Source: Paralvinella palmiformis (taxonomy: Eukaryota; Annelida; Polychaeta; Terebellida; Alvinellidae). From it: a stretch of DNA of 64,000 nt. How positions within the stretch are numbered: position 1 is the stretch's first letter; every line of letters starts with the position of its first letter. Under the pieces are notes generated by a model. It saw nothing but the letters and a program-made list of their open reading frames with translations. It ran no database searches and was not told the DNA's origin. This document shows, piece by piece, positions 60,622 to 64,000 of this stretch. Made by a program: the position numbers and the translations under genes. Location: assembly GCA_025642065.1 (NCBI GenBank), contig JAODUP010000106.1, positions 185,001-249,000 on the forward strand. Direction: 5' to 3'.

Positions 60622-62813
60622 AAAGAGAGAGAGAATGTGTGTGTGTACATCATCATCAATAACATTCACATAATAATGTCTTCACTTACTATATCTGAAG
60701 GACGTTTCCTCTTTGACTTCACTTCATTACCTTTGGAGGTCCCTCAGCCCATTCAGCCTATCATGTGCACAAAAGTGGCCGTAAAACACCAATCAAAACA
60801 CTAACGTCTCACAAACCCTGTTTGGTGTTGGTATTACAATAATGGATCAATGCCAAAATTTATCAGGCTATTTAATATCATTGAACACATGCAGAAGAAA
60901 CTTCTCAGCATAAGTCACTTGGGTTTAAATGAAACATGGTCCGAATTCAATGACTAACCGCTTTATGACAGGACCAGACATGGGGTCAATTCCATTTTTT
61001 CAATTCCAATTCCACTCATTTCCAGGGTGCCTCCGTGCTCTAACGAGTACCTACTTGGAACACCTACTCTGAGTTGTTTATATTCCAAGTAGAATTGTCA
61101 TGGAAGAAATATTTCTGAATTAAAAGATTAACTGGTAAATTAATTTGTGGATAATTTTTTTTGTAGCTTGTGCAACTTGTCATATTAAAACATGAAATAA
61201 TATTATAATGCAATTATTACACTTTTGACAGATAATGATGGTCATATGACTCACTGTATATATCTAAACAAATAATTTCTTTTGTTTATTATTTTAATAA
61301 TTAAATTGAAGAAAGTTGATATCCTGAGTTATCTGGAAGGTGAATATTTGTTATGTTTAGCTAATCAATGATATCACACAAAATATATTTTAGATTTTGT
61401 TACGCTCCTGACTATATTTTATGACTCACCTTGATTTGTTCCAATTTATTTTATTTATTTTTTGGTGGTGATTTCACATATTATTAATAAAACTTAATTG
61501 TCAAATGAAAACAAATGCTTTTAGTGGAACTCTATAGAAAAAATATATAAACAGAATCACACATTTATCTGAAACCCGTGAAGAGAAAATTACATGCGTC
61601 GCACCAAAACTGTTACTCTACTTATAAATGTTTCTCTCATTTTAAATGGTAATTTTTCACTTTATTATTGCAACTAAGTGCCCATTTTTATTAGTGCACA
61701 CATTATTCTGAGCTGGATTATGTGTCCTAAACAGTTGCTATAATAAGAGTTATTTGTTATTATTTGAAGATTATATTGCAATTGTCCATTTTGTTTTAGA
61801 ACGGCCCAACTCTGAAATTAGCTATTGACAGTATTCTGTAATTTGCAGTAATATTCAGACATTTAAAGAAAGCATGCATGACCAAAATCATGTTATTAAT
61901 GTTACAAATTTATCCAGAGTTGAGAAATATATTTCAGTTTTATTGATGATTTTTGTCAATTTTTACATAGATATTTGATGTTTGGAAATTATTATGAAAT
62001 TTTGTTATTTTCTCAAAGTGATCAAGTGGGATTACTTAAGATTTCATTTCAAAGTAAGGAAGCCTGAGCATGATTGTTACTTGCACTTATTCTGTATCAG
62101 AGAGTGGTGTTATAAATAAGTCTGCAAGCAGCAGAAATCCAGCTTTGTCCATTTTTGTTAAACTGATACGTTGTTTCTGTAGGCACCAGTACTGGCAAGA
62201 GATCTGTCTACGAGCCCAAAGGACTACAGAAGTGTAAACAGGTGATATGCAGCCCGACCCGAGCAGTACTCATAATTGCCGTCAGTCTTGCCTTCATCTT
62301 TATGGTGGCACTGATTGCTGCACTGGCACGTCCACCCTATCAGTGTCAAAAGTTGGATGCAGTGGCAGTGGCCAACAGCGACACGACACCACTGACATCA
62401 TCAAATGGCCAGACATTCCCATGGAACAGCATACGTCTTCCCACCGATGTGATTCCGCTCGCGTACGATCTGTTCATTCATCCCAACCTCTCGACATTTA
62501 CCTTCACTGGTTCGACCAGCATTTTGATCCTGGTCAAAAGAACAACAAACTCTTTCTTGTTTAATGCCAATAATTTGACACTCACATCCAATGAACTCTA
62601 CCAGTGGAATCCAGAAACGGAGACCCGAGTTACGAAGATGGCCATCTCCAAACTGCTGGAGAACAAAAAACATGAACAGATTTATATTGAGACTTGGGAG
62701 GAGCTCACTGCAGGACAGCAATATCTACTGATGGTGGAGTATACAGGTTATTGTGGTGATGGCTTGGCAGGATTCTACAGGAGTGCTTATGAAACACCTT
62801 CCAGAGAGAAAAG
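56165..62813 (+). CDS. M1-family aminopeptidase (aminopeptidase N-like), 5' part; continues past the window
   Basis: Exon 56165-56216 (or the alternative 57285-57324) joins 62183-62813, and the gene runs on beyond the right edge. With the first leader, 227 residues plus 2 bases are visible. Layout: cytosolic tail MGEKPPYENLDAERTP, basic juxtamembrane stretch QKCKQVICSPTR, transmembrane segment about residues 45-66 (VLIIAVSLAFIFMVALIAAL), Ser/Thr-rich stalk, then the M1 N-terminal domain opening with IRLPTDVIPLAYDL and reaching GDGLAGFYRSAY. Such enzymes are type II membrane ectopeptidases that remove N-terminal residues from extracellular peptides. The zinc site HExxH and the GxMEN loop lie in later exons, so activity cannot be judged here. 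Sequons NLS and NLT are present. The intron from exon 1 is about 6 kb, and the donor AAAAG|GTAATC at 62813 leaves phase 2. Confidence 0.88.
56626..56838 (+). mobile_element. tRNA-derived SINE, family C (decayed)
   Basis: Recognised by GGGCTCGTGAGTTAGAGCGT, TTTTTCATCCAACCAGGCAA, AAGCTGTAAATTACAGACCA and ATAGCCAGCCACGTAAAATA. It lies between the two alternative first exons of the aminopeptidase. Confidence 0.65.
57285..57324 (+). CDS. Aminopeptidase alternative first coding exon, variant b
   Basis: The ATG at 57285 encodes MSDNEIEDIQFLP plus one base, followed by a near-perfect donor CCCG|GTAAGTAG. The phase (1) is identical to variant a, so it joins 62183 in frame as Gly-Thr-Ser-Thr-Gly. It would swap the short cytosolic tail for an acidic one. 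No transcript is visible, so this rests on splice signal and phase only. Confidence 0.45.
57449..57493. repeat. (TA)n microsatellite
   Basis: About 22 TA units shortly after the alternative first exon; a shorter TA tract lies at 57737-57775. Confidence 0.95.
58690..58865 (+). mobile_element. tRNA-derived SINE-like element, family E
   Basis: A box TGGCACAGTGGTTAGAGC and B box GGGTTCGAATCC, followed by ATTGACAGGCACATCCCTCA and CAAATGCCAAGGCTAATCA. It lies in the aminopeptidase intron. Confidence 0.55.
59515..59700. mobile_element. MITE-like element with TTACGACC/GTCGTAAG boxes
   Basis: Contains TTTACGACCTACGCAACTTA at its left and AACTTACGACTGGTTGTAAG at its right, with inverted TTACGAC motifs throughout. 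It looks like a short nonautonomous DNA element inside the aminopeptidase intron. Exact ends unclear. Confidence 0.3.
60576..60617. repeat. (TA)n microsatellite
   Basis: About 21 TA units in the aminopeptidase intron. Confidence 0.95.
60688..60797 (+). mobile_element. tRNA-derived SINE, family A, 5' truncated
   Basis: Starts within the body at ATATCTGAAGGACG and runs to GGCCGTAAAACACCAATC. The tRNA-like head is missing. It lies in the aminopeptidase intron. Confidence 0.7.
61024..61072 (+). mobile_element. SINE family A head fragment
   Basis: GGGTGCCTCCGTGCTCTAAC resembles the first bases of the family-A head; the rest is lost. Confidence 0.35.
62183..62813 (+). CDS. Aminopeptidase exon 2: transmembrane anchor and start of the M1 domain
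   Basis: Acceptor TTGTTTCTGTAG, donor AAAAG|GTAATC, 631 bases open in one frame. It encodes the basic stop-transfer flank, a hydrophobic span of about 22 residues, a stalk, and the M1 N-terminal beta domain. The exon is visibly richer in GC than its introns. Confidence 0.92.
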
Positions 62814-63033
62814 GTAATCTGTGTTGATCTCTGCCTATTTGTCTCAGTCTTACTCATTTATATTCTTATCAGTAAATAGCACATTTAGTTATGAATACAC
62901 ACAAGTGTGTGTGTGTGCTGTTAACGTTTTGTGTGTGTGTGTGTTTATAGTCACTAATTATATGAATATGGCATACGTTTCTATCCTCAGTAGTAATGCA
63001 ACACTTATCCATCAAAATCATTTGAATTTAATT

Positions 63034-63377
63034 AAGCTAATCAAGAGCAATTGTAATGGGGAATAATCGGTGTTCAACTGAACACCATATGTAGGCTATT
63101 GATTTTTTTAACAATGTGATGTTGGATTCATATATGCTGAATGTTAATTGTTATTGAAATATGTAAAGGCTGTAGAAATAGTTTGCTCTGACACTTGCGA
63201 GTCTTAAGCTAATCAAGAGCAATTGTAATGGGGAATAATCGGTGTTCAACTGAACACCATATGTAGGCTATTGATTTTTTTTAACAATGTGATGTTGGAT
63301 TCATATATGCTGAATGTTAATTGTTATTGAAATATGTAACGGCTGTAGAAATAGTTTGCCTGACACTTGCGAGTCTT
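63034..63377 (+). repeat. 172-bp tandem duplication
   Basis: Copy 1 63034-63205 and copy 2 63206-63377 differ at only a few positions (one extra T, one A/C change, a lost CT). Each contains the dyad GGTGTTCAACTGAACACC. It lies in the intron after the 62183-62813 aminopeptidase exon. Confidence 0.9.
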
Positions 63378-63460
63378 CAAAAAACACTGCAGGCCCTTTT
63401 CATGCTATCAATAATAATGACGAATCTACAAAAATCAGATTCTGATTTGTAGATTAATCA

Positions 63461-63690
63461 GACAATTATGATATTGAATATTTGTGTGATTATATGTCGG
63501 AAGAAGAGTATGATAGAGAAGGCGAGCCTGATTCATGCGATATATAGCCATATCTGTTTGAGCCAGAGACAGATGATTCAGAAATCAAGGATGAATCAGT
63601 CGAGAAGGCTGATCGTCTTTCTTCAAAAATCAGTTTCTTTACCAGTCCTCTATCATGTTGTGATAGCTGTCGCCAACAAAATATTTAGTA
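63461..63690 (+). pseudogene. Degraded fragment resembling a PYxFEP / P2X7-C-terminus-like domain
   Basis: One frame reads MSEEEYDREGEPDS, then a stop codon, then PYLFEPETDDSE with an acidic stretch, ADRLSS and CCDSC before another stop. The order acidic region, PY-x-FEP, acidic region, Cys cluster resembles the many invertebrate genes and transposon-associated ORFs carrying a P2X7-C-terminal-like Cys domain. The in-frame stop and its position inside the aminopeptidase intron argue for a dead copy. The resemblance is from memory of the motif order only. Confidence 0.3.
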
Positions 63691-64000
63691 CATACCGGTA
63701 TGTATGATGTGCTAGTGGGGTGCCATTTGTCTCGTGTTCGTTGGATAAAACACGTCCAAGCCACCCTCAGTTTTTTTGAAGATGGTGGGGGAAGATCCAT
63801 GAATGGAAGTCTCACTTTCCAAACTAATATTGCCCCATCTGTACAGAATCAAGTCACAAACCTTATTTAACAATGATTCTATAAACTACTATACAGCTAA
63901 ATAAACTGGTCGTAACATAAAAAACATGATATTAGCACTAATATCACACTAATTTGCACTGTAAACAAAATCAGTTCCATAATAAAACAAGCATTGGGGG

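Larger units (their letters stand above)
57500..62182. other. Aminopeptidase intron 1, right part
   Basis: AT-rich intron with SINE fragments at 58.7, 60.7 and 61.0 kb and a MITE-like element at 59.5 kb. No additional exon with matching phase was identified. Confidence 0.5.

Overview
This is animal nuclear DNA: intron-rich, AT-rich and heavily repetitive. No bacterial, organellar or viral gene organisation is visible. The mixture of a 509-residue Src-family kinase with Src64-type features, an M1 ectopeptidase with a type II membrane anchor, CR1/Jockey-like LINE remnants, several tRNA-derived SINE families with (ATC)n tails, and a degenerate TTAGGG array suggests a marine invertebrate, most likely a lophotrochozoan such as a mollusc. 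That assignment is inference, since no species marker is present.

Three genes can be built from splice sites with consistent phase. (1) Minus strand, 7720-3532: a small three-exon gene for a 287-residue secreted cysteine-rich protein. Part of it resembles a divergent SUEL-type (rhamnose/galactose-binding) lectin domain. (2) Minus strand, 34136-19895: a complete ten-exon Src-family tyrosine kinase (SH4, SH3, SH2, kinase, regulatory tail). All junction phases match and the exons sum to exactly 1530 bases. A possible 5' untranslated exon lies near 41.5 kb. (3) Plus strand, from 56165 beyond the right edge: the 5' part of an M1-family (aminopeptidase N-like) gene. It has two alternative coding first exons, at 56.2 and 57.3 kb, both in phase with the transmembrane exon at 62183-62813. 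A 94-residue coiled-coil ORF at 45040-44756 is a fourth, weaker candidate.

The rest is repeat-derived or shows nothing I recognise. 0-13.7 kb: SINEs, LINE reverse-transcriptase fragments, microsatellites, and a minisatellite (2.9-3.5 kb) built from a SINE 3' tail. 14.5-15.7 kb: a 60-bp satellite. 16.5-34 kb: the kinase gene; its introns hold a LINE 3' half, a hAT transposase dimerisation fragment and two copies of a hAT-like MITE. 37-41 kb: a third MITE copy and a 20-bp minisatellite with a 132-bp higher-order period. 41.8-52.2 kb: SINEs, LINE C-termini and a longer LINE fragment whose 3' end matches that of one SINE family. 52.3-54.2 kb: a TTAGGG-like array followed by a CpG-rich block. 55-64 kb: the aminopeptidase 5' region and its introns, with a 172-bp tandem duplication near the edge.

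The three genes have no evident functional link. The clearest stories in the window are the alternative N-termini of the aminopeptidase and the interactions among mobile elements.
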